Of a DNA stretch of 64,000 bases, positions 54,507 to 63,799 are shown one piece after another. The first letter of the stretch is position 1. Each line of letters opens with the position of its first letter. A program made the position numbers and the translations under genes. The stretch is from DASQFD01 sp035633255 (GTDB lineage Bacteria > Actinomycetota > Actinomycetes > Actinomycetales > Dermatophilaceae): the NCBI GenBank assembly GCA_035633255.1, contig DASQFD010000080.1, positions 1 to 64,000 on the forward strand. The letters are read 5' to 3'. Below the pieces are notes generated by a model, which was given only the letters and a program-made list of their open reading frames with translations, had not been told where the DNA came from and made no database searches.

Positions 54507-57500
54507 TCAGGCCGGCGGCACCGACGCCACCAGGGCGGCCAGCTCCTCCTCCCCGACCAGCTCCGGCCACACCGTCTCCCCCGTGCGGGCGTAGAAGAAG
54601 GCCGCGCGGACCGATGACACCGGCACCCCCCGCAGGCGGGCCCACGCGAGGCGGTAGGCCGCCAGCTGCACCGCCCGCACCCGGGCCGCGTCGCCGCGGG
54701 GCGGCGGCCCGGTCTTCCAGTCCACGACCACCCACCCGGGCTCGTCGGCGAAGACGGCGTCGACCCGGCCGCGCAGCGCCGTGCCGGCCACGACGGTCTC
54801 GAGCGGTGTCTCCACCTCCACCGGCACACGAGCGGCCCACTCGCTGGCGAGGAAGTGGCGCTGCAGGACCGGCAGGTCCGCGTCCGGCGCGGCCTCCTCA
54901 TCGGCGGAGCCGGGCAGCTCCAGCACGTCGACGATGGCGGCGCGCGCGTAGTGCCGCTCCACCCACGCGTGGAACGCGGTGCCCCGGCGCGCCGCGACGG
55001 CGGGTCGCTGCGGCATCGGGCGCCGCAGCGTCTCGGTGAACCGGCCCGGGTCCTCGGCCAGGGCCACGAGGTCGGAGGTCGAGAGGTGGGTCGGCATCTC
55101 GACCACCTCGACCGTGCGTCGGCGGCGGGCGTCCCGCTCGGCGAGCAGGAGGTCGACCTCCTCGTCCCAGTCGGCCTGCTCCACCCCGGAGGCGGACGGG
55201 TCGCGACGAGCCCGTGCCGGCTCCCGTGGATCCATGCCCCTCCGCTCCGGCAAGACCGTGCTGGAGGGGTCCGGCGACGCCGGCCGCAGCGCCGACCGGA
55301 CCAGGTCGGCGGCCCGCGCGACCGCCGCCTCCACCGGGCGGTCGACCGGCCAGGTCACCGTGACGGGCTCGGTGGTGCGGGGGTTGTCCGGCGGTCCGTC
55401 GACGGCGGGGAGGTCGACCCAGACGTCCTCGACGACGCCCGAGGGTGCGGCGGCCCGGACCTCCTCGAGGAAGCGGGACGTCACCCGGGGCGTCGAGGGC
55501 GTACCCCACACGTGCGCCGTCACCAGCAGAGCCCGGCGGGCCCGGGTCACCGCGACGTAGGCCAGCCGGCGCTCCTCGGTGAGGCCGTGCTCGGCACAGG
55601 CACGCGAGAAGCGCTCCAGCTCATCGCGCAGCTCCTGCCAGGACGTCAACCGGGTCCACCGGAACGTCGGCAGCGCCGCCGCGTCACCCCGCAGCACGTA
55701 CGGGAGCCCCGCCACCCCCCCGAGCCACCCCTTGTCCGTGGGGCGGCCGTGCCTCCACTGCCCGCCCTCGGGGCGGCTGGTCGCCCCCGAGTGCGCCGGG
55801 AACGTCGACTCGAGCAGGGCCGGGACGGCCACGGCGTCCCACTCCAGCCCCTTGGCGGCGTGGACCGTCATGACCTGCACCGCCTCCGGCGAGGTCTCGA
55901 GCCAGCCGAGGTCCAGCCCGCGCTCCTCGGCGACCGCGGCCTCCACCCAGTCCAGGAAGCCGCCGAGCGTGGGCCGGTCCGCCGTGGCCGAGAACCGTGC
56001 GGCCACGTCGGCGAAGGCGTCGAGGTGCGCGCGCGCCGCCGCGGGCGTGTACCCCGGCCGGGCGATGACCTCGATGTCCAGGCCCAGCGCGCGCTCCGCC
56101 TCCGCGGCGAGGTCGGCGAGCGGCAGACCGGTCAGCGACCGCAGCCGTCGGACGGTCCCGGCGAGCCCCTCGAGCCGCTCCCGGGCCACGGCCCCGAGCC
56201 GTTCGCCGTCCTCGCCGAGCCAGCCGGCGGGCGGGAGCACGTCGAGCGCCTCCACCAGGCTCGGCCGCTCGGCCGAGTCGGGTGCGAGGTCGAGGCTCGC
56301 GGGACGGTGCACCCGCTGCCGCTGCCGCGCCCACGCCGCCAGGCCGTCGAGGTCGGCGGCACCGAGCCGGCACGTCGTGCCGGTGAGGAGCCGGGCCAGG
56401 TGGTCCCCCCTCGTCGGGTCCTGCACCACCCAGAGCAGCGCGACCAGGTCGGCGACCTCGGGGGTCAGGAGCAGCCCGCCGAGGCCCACCACCTCCACGG
56501 GCAGGCCCGCGGCCTCGAGGGCGGCGATGACCGGCTCGAACGACGAGCGCTTGCGGCAGAGCACGGCAGCGGTGCGCACGTCCGGACGGCGGCGCTCGCG
56601 CACCAGCCAGTGGGCGACGTGCTCGGCCTCGTCCTCGATCGTGTGCAGCCGGGCCACCCGCACCCGGCCGGGACCGGCGTCCGGACGCGGCTCCAGCCGG
56701 CGCACGGGCACCCGCGCGGCGGCCGTCAGGGGCGCGGCCACGACGTCCGCGACGTCCAGCACGGCCCGGTCGTTCCGCCAGCTGGTGGACAGGTGCAGCA
56801 GCGTCGTGGGGCGACCCGCTCCGAAGCCGTCGCGGAACCGGTCCAGGGTGGTCGCGCTCGCCCCCCGCCAGCCGTAGATCGACTGGTGCGGGTCCCCCAC
56901 GGCGGTGACCCCGGCCGGCTCCTCCCCGGCGGCGAACAGCCGCTGCAGGAAGGTCAGCTGGGCCTCGGAGGTGTCCTGGAACTCGTCGAGCAGCACGGCC
57001 CGGAACCGCTGCCGCTCCGCTCGCCCCACGTCGGGGAAGCGGGTGGCGATCTCGGCCGCGAGGGACATCTGGTCGGCGAAGTCGAGGGCGTCGCGGCGCC
57101 GCTTGGCCTCGAGGAACCGCGACACGACGGGAAGAACCGCCCGACGCTCCCGCAGCGCCGCGACAACCGCCTTCGCCTCGGCCGGGTAGGCGCGCACGCT
57201 GCCACCCTCGCCGCGCGGCACGGCGGCGAGCGCGTCGATGACCTCGGTGAGGGTGGCGTCGGTCTCCGCCACGCCCCTCAGGTGCTCGGCCAGCTCGCCA
57301 GCGAGGTCGAGCACACCCGCGGTCACCGTCCGCGGCGCCTTGACGACGTCGTCCATCGGGCCGTCGTAGGAGGCGACCACCTCGTGCGCCACCTGCCAGG
57401 CGGCCGCCTCCGACAGCACCCGGCTGTCGCTCTCGCGCCCCAGACGCGGGCCGTGCTCGGAGACCAGAAGACCGGCGTAGGCGTGGTACGTCAAGATGGT

Positions 57501-57884
57501 GGGGTCCCCGCCGAGGACGTCGGCGCCGGCCTCGCTGCGGGGCTGCCACAGGCCCGTGGCCCGCAGCCGGGCCAGCCGCGCCGACACGCGCTCGGACAGC
57601 TCGGCCGCCGCCTTCCGGGTGAAGGTGAGCCCCAGCACCTCGTCGGGCTCGACGAACCCGTTGGCCACCAGCCACACGACCCGGGCCGCCATGGTCTCGG
57701 TCTTCCCCGACCCGGCCCCGGCGACGACGACGAGGGGGGCCAGGGGGGCCTCGATGACCGCCGCCTGCTCCGCCGTCGGCGGGTGCGCCGCCTCCAGCGC
57801 CCGGGCGAGCCCGACCGCCGACCAGCGGCGGCCGTCCGCGGCGTGGCCCGCCGGCCTGCCGCGGACCGGTGGGGCGGCCGTCAC
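54507..57884 (-). CDS. adnB: AdnB subunit of the AdnAB helicase-nuclease
   Basis: 1125 residues from GTG 57884, which has GGGGAGG upstream and overlaps the adnA stop (GTGA). Complete SF1 motor: VVAGAGSGKTETM, LLDEFQDTSEAQL, VGDPHQSIYGWRG, VMTVHAAKGLEWD, YVAVTRARRAL. C-terminal PD-(D/E)XK nuclease: TAFHAWVERHY, LRGRVDAVF and VVVDWKTGPPP, with QLAAYRLAW. AdnAB resects double-strand breaks in actinobacteria. This subunit carries the intact motor. Confidence 0.95.
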   Translation of the reverse strand: MTAAPPVRGRPAGHAADGRRWSAVGLARALEAAHPPTAEQAAVIEAPLAPLVVVAGAGSGKTETMAARVVWLVANGFVEPDEVLGLTFTRKAAAELSERVSARLARLRATGLWQPRSEAGADVLGGDPTILTYHAYAGLLVSEHGPRLGRESDSRVLSEAAAWQVAHEVVASYDGPMDDVVKAPRTVTAGVLDLAGELAEHLRGVAETDATLTEVIDALAAVPRGEGGSVRAYPAEAKAVVAALRERRAVLPVVSRFLEAKRRRDALDFADQMSLAAEIATRFPDVGRAERQRFRAVLLDEFQDTSEAQLTFLQRLFAAGEEPAGVTAVGDPHQSIYGWRGASATTLDRFRDGFGAGRPTTLLHLSTSWRNDRAVLDVADVVAAPLTAAARVPVRRLEPRPDAGPGRVRVARLHTIEDEAEHVAHWLVRERRRPDVRTAAVLCRKRSSFEPVIAALEAAGLPVEVVGLGGLLLTPEVADLVALLWVVQDPTRGDHLARLLTGTTCRLGAADLDGLAAWARQRQRVHRPASLDLAPDSAERPSLVEALDVLPPAGWLGEDGERLGAVARERLEGLAGTVRRLRSLTGLPLADLAAEAERALGLDIEVIARPGYTPAAARAHLDAFADVAARFSATADRPTLGGFLDWVEAAVAEERGLDLGWLETSPEAVQVMTVHAAKGLEWDAVAVPALLESTFPAHSGATSRPEGGQWRHGRPTDKGWLGGVAGLPYVLRGDAAALPTFRWTRLTSWQELRDELERFSRACAEHGLTEERRLAYVAVTRARRALLVTAHVWGTPSTPRVTSRFLEEVRAAAPSGVVEDVWVDLPAVDGPPDNPRTTEPVTVTWPVDRPVEAAVARAADLVRSALRPASPDPSSTVLPERRGMDPREPARARRDPSASGVEQADWDEEVDLLLAERDARRRRTVEVVEMPTHLSTSDLVALAEDPGRFTETLRRPMPQRPAVAARRGTAFHAWVERHYARAAIVDVLELPGSADEEAAPDADLPVLQRHFLASEWAARVPVEVETPLETVVAGTALRGRVDAVFADEPGWVVVDWKTGPPPRGDAARVRAVQLAAYRLAWARLRGVPVSSVRAAFFYARTGETVWPELVGEEELAALVASVPPA

Positions 57885-60800
57885 ACCGTCCTCCCCTCGG
57901 CTCGCGCCGGGCACGAGGTCACCACCGCACAGGTGGTGCACCCCGGCCCGGGCGTGGCCGGAAACCGTGCGGCGGCCATCCCGTCGGCCGTGCGGGCCAC
58001 CAGCTCCTCGGCCCACCCGCCCCCGTCACCGGGCTCCAGCGGCGGCTGCTCCTGCACCGTGGAGCGCATGCTCACCCCACCCGCCTTGCCCAGGTGCACG
58101 AGCAGGGCGCCTCCGGTGCGCGTGCCGAGGTCCGGGAAGGCGCCGCGCGTCACCGCCAGCTGGTAGCACCCCAGCTGGGGGTGCGTCGCGACCTCCTCGC
58201 CCTTGGGCTTGCTGGAGCCCGTCTTGAGGTCCACCACGCGGACCGAGCCGCCGGGGCCGAGCTCCAGCCGGTCGACGCGCCCGGTGAGCACCGCCCGGCC
58301 GAGCGCCACCCGCATCGAACGCTCGGAGGCCACCCGGCGGAAGCCCTGACCGTCGGCGTGGTGGACGTAGCGGGACAGCCGCTCGACCATGGCATGGGCC
58401 TCGCCCCGCTTGCGGTCGCTCACCCAGCCCTGCGGCATACCCAGCCGCGGCCAGCGGGCGTCCACGGCCGCGACCAGCTCCTCCACCTCCGCGTCCGGCA
58501 GCTCGGCGGCCACCTCGTGGACCAGGGTGCCGACGTCGGCGGCCCCGCGGGCCGGGCCGTCGGCGCCGCAGGTCGTCAGCAGCCAGCGCAGCGCGCACCG
58601 GGTGAAGCTCTCCACGCGCGACGGTGAGACCGTCACCGCGGCCTCCGCCGGCCGGACGGGGCGGTCGTCGGACCAGGTGGTCAGCGGCCACCACCGGGCC
58701 GGGTCGGCGCCCGGGACCCCGGCGGAGGCGAGCCGGGCCAGCGCCGTCACCGCAGCCCCGCGGCGGGAGGCGTCGGCACCGGCGACCTCCCGGCGCAGCT
58801 CGCCGACGAGCGCGGGGAGGGCCAGCATCCGGGCCGGGTCGTCGAACGGCCGCGGCCCCGCCTCCTCGGGGCGCGGGTCGACGACGTCGAGGTAGGGCGA
58901 GGGCTGCTCGTCGGCACTGCGCACGGCGGTGACCACGAGCTCGGCGCTGGCTCGCGTGACCGCCACGAGGAGGAGACGGGTCTCGTCGTGGCGGACGGCC
59001 GCCTGCGCCGCCCGCCGGTCGCCGGCCCGCCCCGTGACCACGTCGACGAGCTCCGCCGACCCCAGCAGCGAGCCGCGCAGCCGCAGGTCGGGCCACACCC
59101 CCTCCTGCACACCGGCCACGACGACGAGCGGCCATTCCCGACCCGCCGCCGCCTGGGGGGTCAGCAGGGCCACCGCATCCCCCGCGGGCGCGCGCGCGAC
59201 GAGCGTGTCACCGGGCACGTCCTGCCCCCGGACGTGCTCGAGGAAGGCGTCCGGGGCGGCGGCCGGGAGCCGATCGGCGAAGCGGCCGGCCGCGTCGAGC
59301 AGGGCGAGCACGGCGTCGAGGTCGCGGTCGGCCCGGGCGGACGCCGCCCCGAGCCCGAGCGCGGTCGAGCGCCACGGCACGGCCAGGCCGCTGGCGTCCC
59401 ACATCGCCCACAGGACCGCCTCGGCGCTCACCCCCGCCCGCCAGGCTCCCGAGCCCTCGTCGAGCGCGGCGGCGCACGCGGCCTCGAGCACCCGGGCCAC
59501 CCGTCGCGCCGGGGCGGCCTCCGGCCCGGGCCCGTGCAGCAGCGCCGGGGTCCGGAGCGCCTCGACGAGCAGCTCGTCACTGGTGCGCGGGCCGCCGGCC
59601 GCCAGCTCCTCGCGCCGCAGGGCTCGGCGCAACCGCCGCATCGCCACCGGGTCGGCCCCCCCGAGCGGCGAGGTGAGGACGTCGGCGACCTCGTCAACAG
59701 GGGGCCGGGCCGTGCCGTCACCGGCCAGCGCCGCCACCCACCCAAGGACGGTGAGGAGCGGACGCACGGCGGCCTCCTCGCGCACCGGCAGGTCGGCAGT
59801 CGCGGCACCGACGGGCACGCCGGCTCCCTCGAGCACCCGCCGCAGCAGGGCCGTGCGGGCCCGGCCGCGGACCACGACCGCCATCTCGGACCAGGGTCGT
59901 CCTTCGACGAGGTGGGCGCGCCGGAGGCGGGCGGCCACGGACGCCGCCTCCTGCGCCACCGACCGCAGGAGGTGCACGGACACGGTCCCGCCCGGCCGGC
60001 CCGGCGCCGCGCGCCGGTGGCCCGGGTCGCCCAGCACCCCGATGTGCGCGGCGACCCGGGTGGCCGTCTCGCGCACCGCCTCCGGAGTGCGGTATGCCGT
60101 GCGCAGGGTCAACGTGTCGGTGGCCCCCCGCGGGGCGAGGTCGGTCCACCGCGTCGCGAGCCACAGCGGGTCCGCGCCGCGGAAGGTCGAGGTGGCGGCG
60201 TCGGGGTCGCCGAGCAGGACGACGTCCGGAGCGGCCACGGCCACCACGGCACGGACCAGGCGAACCGCGGCCGGGGTGAGCTCCTGCGCGTCGTCGACGA
60301 CGACCACACGCACCGACCGGCGCACCCGCTCGGCCGCCTCCGGGTCGTCGACGAGCAGGTCGGCCGCGGCTCCGCAGACCCACGCCGGGTCGTACGCCCC
60401 CGGCGCCGAGAGCGCGGTGACCTCGTCGTACTCACGCAGCACGTCGGCCGCCGCCACCCACTCCGTCCGGCCGTGGTCGCGCCCGAGCGCGGCCAGCTCC
60501 TGCGGCTCCAGGCCCAGCTCGACGGCGCGCATGAGCAGGTCACGCAGCTCTCCGCGGAAGGACCGCGTGGGCAGCGCCAACGCCACCCGCTCGGGCCACA
60601 CCGGGCCCGGCACGGCCCCCGAGGCGTGCCCGGACAGCAGCTCCCGCAGGACCACGTCCTGCTCCGGCCCGCTCAGCAGCCGCGGCGTCGGCTCCCCCGC
60701 GAGGGCCGCCGCCTGCCGGAGCAGACCGAAGCCGAAGGACGACCAGGTGCGGGCCAGCGGCTCGGTCGAGGTGTGGCCGAGCCGGGTGGTCACCCGCTCC

Positions 60801-61033
60801 CGCAGCTCGCCCGCGGAGCGACGGGTGCCGGTGAGGACCAGGCACGAATCCGGAGCGAGGCCGTCACGGGCGACCCGGTCGGCCACCAGCTCGACGGCGA
60901 GGGTCGTCTTCCCGGTGCCGGGCGCCCCCAGCACCCGCAGGAGGCCGCCCCGGTGCCGTAGCGCCGCCCGCTGCACCGCGTCGGGCTCCGGCGGCGCCAC
61001 GGCGGCGGTGGGGGGACGACGGAGGAGCAGCAC
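57881..61033 (-). CDS. adnA: AdnA subunit of the AdnAB helicase-nuclease
   Basis: 1050 residues. Walker A LGAPGTGKTTL near 36, but Walker B reads VVVDDAQELTP instead of DExxD/Q, and the later motor motifs are weaker than in AdnB. The nuclease has GRVDRLELG and VVDLKTGSS. Cysteines FTRCALRW and CTTCAVVTSC fit the AddB-type iron-sulfur cluster around the nuclease. So it is mainly the nuclease and structural partner. Start GTG 61033 has only a weak ribosome site; it follows the ATL gene by 12 bp. Confidence 0.94.
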   Translation of the reverse strand: MLLLRRPPTAAVAPPEPDAVQRAALRHRGGLLRVLGAPGTGKTTLAVELVADRVARDGLAPDSCLVLTGTRRSAGELRERVTTRLGHTSTEPLARTWSSFGFGLLRQAAALAGEPTPRLLSGPEQDVVLRELLSGHASGAVPGPVWPERVALALPTRSFRGELRDLLMRAVELGLEPQELAALGRDHGRTEWVAAADVLREYDEVTALSAPGAYDPAWVCGAAADLLVDDPEAAERVRRSVRVVVVDDAQELTPAAVRLVRAVVAVAAPDVVLLGDPDAATSTFRGADPLWLATRWTDLAPRGATDTLTLRTAYRTPEAVRETATRVAAHIGVLGDPGHRRAAPGRPGGTVSVHLLRSVAQEAASVAARLRRAHLVEGRPWSEMAVVVRGRARTALLRRVLEGAGVPVGAATADLPVREEAAVRPLLTVLGWVAALAGDGTARPPVDEVADVLTSPLGGADPVAMRRLRRALRREELAAGGPRTSDELLVEALRTPALLHGPGPEAAPARRVARVLEAACAAALDEGSGAWRAGVSAEAVLWAMWDASGLAVPWRSTALGLGAASARADRDLDAVLALLDAAGRFADRLPAAAPDAFLEHVRGQDVPGDTLVARAPAGDAVALLTPQAAAGREWPLVVVAGVQEGVWPDLRLRGSLLGSAELVDVVTGRAGDRRAAQAAVRHDETRLLLVAVTRASAELVVTAVRSADEQPSPYLDVVDPRPEEAGPRPFDDPARMLALPALVGELRREVAGADASRRGAAVTALARLASAGVPGADPARWWPLTTWSDDRPVRPAEAAVTVSPSRVESFTRCALRWLLTTCGADGPARGAADVGTLVHEVAAELPDAEVEELVAAVDARWPRLGMPQGWVSDRKRGEAHAMVERLSRYVHHADGQGFRRVASERSMRVALGRAVLTGRVDRLELGPGGSVRVVDLKTGSSKPKGEEVATHPQLGCYQLAVTRGAFPDLGTRTGGALLVHLGKAGGVSMRSTVQEQPPLEPGDGGGWAEELVARTADGMAAARFPATPGPGCTTCAVVTSCPARAEGRTV

Positions 61034-61045
61034 GACCGCATCCCA

Positions 61046-61465
61046 TCACGGGGCACCGACATCCGCCGGTCCGTCCCAACGGCACCGCCGGAGGTCGACC
61101 CGCACCGCGGACGGGTCGGGCCACCCGGGCACCCCCGGGGCCGGGTGCGAGCCCGGACGGGCGGGCGGCGCCGTCCGCGCCTCGTGGGGGCCGTCCGCAC
61201 CCAGGAGCGGGGTTCCCTCCGCCAGCAGGCACCCCAGGGCCCGCTCCTCCAGCCCCCGCGGCAGCCGCCCGCCCGCCCGGACGACGCGCCACCACGGCAC
61301 CTCGCCCCCGAAGCGGGCCAGCACGGTCCCGACCGCGCGGGCGCCCCCCGTGCCCGAGCGCGCCGCCACGTCGCCGTAGGTCAGGACCCGCCCGGGCGGG
61401 ATGCTCGCGACGAGGTCGAGCACCACCTCGGCGAACTCCGTCGGCAGGCCGGGGGCCGGGGGCAT
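61046..61465 (-). CDS. MGMT-family alkyltransferase-like protein (ATL)
   Basis: 139 residues. PPGRVLTYGDVAAR and PWWRVVRAGGRLP: Trp occupies the place of the alkyl-accepting Cys of PCHR, which defines ATL proteins. They bind O6-alkylguanine and hand it to nucleotide excision repair. The C-terminal half is Pro/Gly-rich with RVDLRRCRW at the end. Lies 17 bp after moeZ and 12 bp before adnA, in one operon. Confidence 0.91.
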   Translation of the reverse strand: MPPAPGLPTEFAEVVLDLVASIPPGRVLTYGDVAARSGTGGARAVGTVLARFGGEVPWWRVVRAGGRLPRGLEERALGCLLAEGTPLLGADGPHEARTAPPARPGSHPAPGVPGWPDPSAVRVDLRRCRWDGPADVGAP

Positions 61466-61482
61466 GGGGACCGTGCCGCGCG

Positions 61483-62718
61483 TCAGTAGGTCGGCAGCGA
61501 CGGGTCGACGTCACGCACCCACGCGAGGACCCCGCCGGAGACGTCGACCGCGTCGACGCCACGCTCGCGCAGCAGCGCCACGGCCTCGGCGGAGCGGGCC
61601 CCGGAACGGCAGTGGACGAGCACCGGCCGGTCGGCGGGCATGTCCGCGTGGCGCCCCTCCCGAAGGTCCCCCAGCGGCACGGGCACCGCCCCCGGGATGG
61701 TGACCACCTCCCGCTCCCCGGGCTCGCGCACGTCGAGCAGGACGAAGTCGTCCGTCCCCCGGTCCCGGGCGGCCAGGCGGGCCGCCAGGACGCCCACCTC
61801 GACCGAGGGCAGCGGCTCGGACCGGCCCCCCACCTCCTGACCCGTCGGGGCGACGCCGGTCGCCCCCCGGCCCGGGTCCGGCACCACCCACGTGGCCGCC
61901 GGCGGCACGGCATACCCCAGGGGCGCCAACGGGTCCGCTCCCGGGCCGCAGACCGGGCACGCGGGGTCGGCGGCGACGGGGACGGTCCCCCACTCCTGCC
62001 GGAGCGCGTCGTGCAGGAGGAGCCGGCCGACCAGGGGGTCCCCGGTGCCGGTCACCAGCTTGACCACCTCGGTGACCAGCACCGAGCCGATGGTCCCGCA
62101 GGTGGCACCGAGCACGCCTCCGGTCGCGCACGACGGCACGGCGTCCGGCGCCGGCGCGACGGGGAACACGCAGCGGTAGCAGGGTCCCTCGCCGGCCCAC
62201 CACACGCTGGCCTGGGCGTCGTACCGGTACACCGCACCCCACACGTGCGGCATGCCCAGCCGGGCGCACGCGTCGCCGACGAGGTAGCGGGTCGGGAAGG
62301 TGTCGGCCCCGTCGACGACGAGGTCGTGCTCGGCGAGCAGGTCCAGGGCGGTCGAGGAGTCGAGGCGCTCCCGGTGCTCGAGGACCTCCACGCCCGGGTC
62401 GAGGTCGCGCACCGCCCGGGCCGCCGACGCGGTCTTGGGCGAGCCCACGTCGGCGGTGCGGTGCACGACCTGCCGCTGGAGGTTGGAGGGCTCCACGACG
62501 TCGTCGTCCACGACGGCGAGCCGGCCGACGCCGGCCGCCGCGAGGTAGAGCAGGGTCGGGGACCCGAGTCCGCCGGCTCCCACCACCAGGACGCTGGCAG
62601 CGCGCAGGCGACGCTGTCCGGACGCGCCGAGGCCGGGCAGCAGCAGGTGTCGCGCGTAGCGGGCCCGCTCGGCGGCGCCGAGCGGGGGACCCTCCGGGAC
62701 GAGCGGCGGGCGGGGCAT
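61483..62718 (-). CDS. moeZ: Adenylyltransferase/sulfurtransferase MoeZ (MoeB-rhodanese fusion)
   Basis: 411 residues. VVGAGGLGSPTLLYL ATP-binding loop, VVDDDVVEPSNLQRQV, zinc cysteines CYRC and CPVC, SCATGGVLG, and a C-terminal rhodanese domain with catalytic cysteine in LVHCRSGARSAEA. It activates and sulfurates ubiquitin-like carriers (MoaD, CysO and siderophore or cofactor partners). ATG fixed by TACCGT (62726-62731), 7 nt upstream. It heads the moeZ-atl-adnA-adnB operon. Confidence 0.95.
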   Translation of the reverse strand: MPRPPLVPEGPPLGAAERARYARHLLLPGLGASGQRRLRAASVLVVGAGGLGSPTLLYLAAAGVGRLAVVDDDVVEPSNLQRQVVHRTADVGSPKTASAARAVRDLDPGVEVLEHRERLDSSTALDLLAEHDLVVDGADTFPTRYLVGDACARLGMPHVWGAVYRYDAQASVWWAGEGPCYRCVFPVAPAPDAVPSCATGGVLGATCGTIGSVLVTEVVKLVTGTGDPLVGRLLLHDALRQEWGTVPVAADPACPVCGPGADPLAPLGYAVPPAATWVVPDPGRGATGVAPTGQEVGGRSEPLPSVEVGVLAARLAARDRGTDDFVLLDVREPGEREVVTIPGAVPVPLGDLREGRHADMPADRPVLVHCRSGARSAEAVALLRERGVDAVDVSGGVLAWVRDVDPSLPTY

Positions 62719-62786
62719 GGCGTGCACGGTAGCCGCCCCGCCGTCCGTACGATGTCCACGGCCCCACCACCCACGCGAGGATCTCC
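62719..62786. promoter_or_regulatory. Divergent promoter region moeZ / tetR
   Basis: Minus: TACCGT (62731 to 62726) for leaderless moeZ. Plus: TACGAT (62748-62753) with a leader of about 27 nt and GAGGA before the tetR ATG. If TetR represses this region it would also touch moeZ and adnAB; no palindromic operator was recognised. Confidence 0.5.
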
Positions 62787-63458
62787 ATGACCACCTCACT
62801 CCCGGCGCAGCGCGGCCAGCGCATGCCCCGGTCCGAGCGACGGGCTCAGCTCCTGCGGGCCGCGCAGGACGTCTTCGTCTCCCGCGGCTACCACGCGGCG
62901 GCCATGGACGAGATCGCGGACCGGGCCGGGGTCTCCAAGCCGGTGCTCTACCAGCACTTCCCGGGCAAGCTGGACCTCTACCTCGCCCTGCTGGACCAGC
63001 ACTGCGACACCCTCGAGCGGCTCGTCCGCGAGGCCCTCGCCCTGCCGGCCGAGGGCAACCACGCGCGGGTGGCCGCGACGATCGGGGCGTACTACGAGTT
63101 CGTCTCGCGCGAGGGCGCGGCGTTCCGGATGGTCTTCGAGTCCGACCTCACCAGCGTCCCGCAGGTCCGTGCCCGCCTCGACGGTGTCGAGCTGGCCTGC
63201 GCCGAGGCGATCGCCGACGTCATCGCCCAGGACACCGGCGTCGACGACGAGCGGGCGATGCTCCTCGGCACCGGCCTCTCGGGGATGGCCCAGATCACGG
63301 CGCGCTACTGGCTGGCCCAGGGCGGCTCCATCCCCCGGGACGAGGCCGCCTCGCTCGTCGTGGCCCTGGCGTGGGGCGGCCTCGGCTCCTTCCCCAAGGT
63401 CGACGGCCACCGGCCCGGTGCGGACGGCGAGGAAGGGAACCTCGACTCCCGCGGTTAG
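62787..63458 (+). CDS. TetR family transcriptional regulator
   Basis: 223 residues. The DNA-binding helix-turn-helix is SRGYHAAAMDEIADRAGVSK followed by PVLYQHFPGKLDLY, about residues 30-68. C-terminal ligand domain with YYEFVSREGAAFRMVFESDL. Ligand unknown. Its TAG stop forms the start of the -10 of the DUF3107 gene. From memory, the mycobacterial neighbour in this position is also a TetR protein. Confidence 0.92.
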   Translation: MTTSLPAQRGQRMPRSERRAQLLRAAQDVFVSRGYHAAAMDEIADRAGVSKPVLYQHFPGKLDLYLALLDQHCDTLERLVREALALPAEGNHARVAATIGAYYEFVSREGAAFRMVFESDLTSVPQVRARLDGVELACAEAIADVIAQDTGVDDERAMLLGTGLSGMAQITARYWLAQGGSIPRDEAASLVVALAWGGLGSFPKVDGHRPGADGEEGNLDSRG

Positions 63459-63461
63459 ATT
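63456..63461 (+). promoter_or_regulatory. -10 element of the DUF3107 gene overlapping the tetR stop
   Basis: TAGATT; the first three bases are the tetR stop codon. Leader about 60 nt with GAGGAAAG before GTG 63528. Confidence 0.5.
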
Positions 63462-63527
63462 GTCCGCGCACCACGCGCGGCACGGCCGGCGGTCACGCCG
63501 GACCACCTTGAGGAAAGCGAGCGGAAC

Positions 63528-63749
63528 GTGGAAGTCACCATCGGCGTGCAGAACGTCGCCCGGGAGATCTCCCTGGAGACCGACGAGTCGCCTGCCGACG
63601 TGCAGGCGGCGGTGCAGCGGGCGCTCGAGGACGGCGGGGTGCTCCGCCTCAGCGACGAGCGGGGGCGGCAGATCCTCGTCCCGGGGCGGGCGCTGGGCTG
63701 GGTGCAGATCGGCGAGTCCGACAAGCGTGGGGTGGGCTTCGGCGGCTGA
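63528..63749 (+). CDS. DUF3107 family protein (TB9.4-like)
   Basis: 73 residues: EVTIGVQNVAREISLETDES, an alternating charged central helix, and LVPGRALGWVQIGESDKRGV. Matches the conserved small actinobacterial DUF3107 family, function unknown. GTG start with GAGGAAAG upstream. Followed by two hairpins. Confidence 0.92.
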   Translation: MEVTIGVQNVAREISLETDESPADVQAAVQRALEDGGVLRLSDERGRQILVPGRALGWVQIGESDKRGVGFGG

Positions 63750-63750
63750 C

Positions 63751-63799
63751 CCACCGGGACCGGCCCCCGCCCGGTGGTCGGCGAGCCTCCCGGCTCGCC
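63751..63799 (+). terminator. Two hairpins after the DUF3107 gene
   Basis: CCACCGGG/CCCGGTGG (63751-63758 with 63770-63777) and GGCGAGCC-TCCC-GGCTCGCC (63780-63799). Confidence 0.6.

Noticed and set aside
54855..58166. Plus-strand open frame of about 1100 codons opposite adnB
   Set aside because: Antisense shadow; low-complexity Arg/Gly/Pro/His and no family motif, while adnB has all helicase motifs.
57881..61033. Degenerate Walker B (DDAQE) in AdnA as a novelty
   Set aside because: The AdnA motor is known to be the weaker of the two in actinobacteria; this is probably usual.
61046..61465. Loss of the catalytic cysteine in an MGMT protein
   Set aside because: Trp at this place defines ATL proteins, a known non-enzymatic family, so it is not a broken gene.
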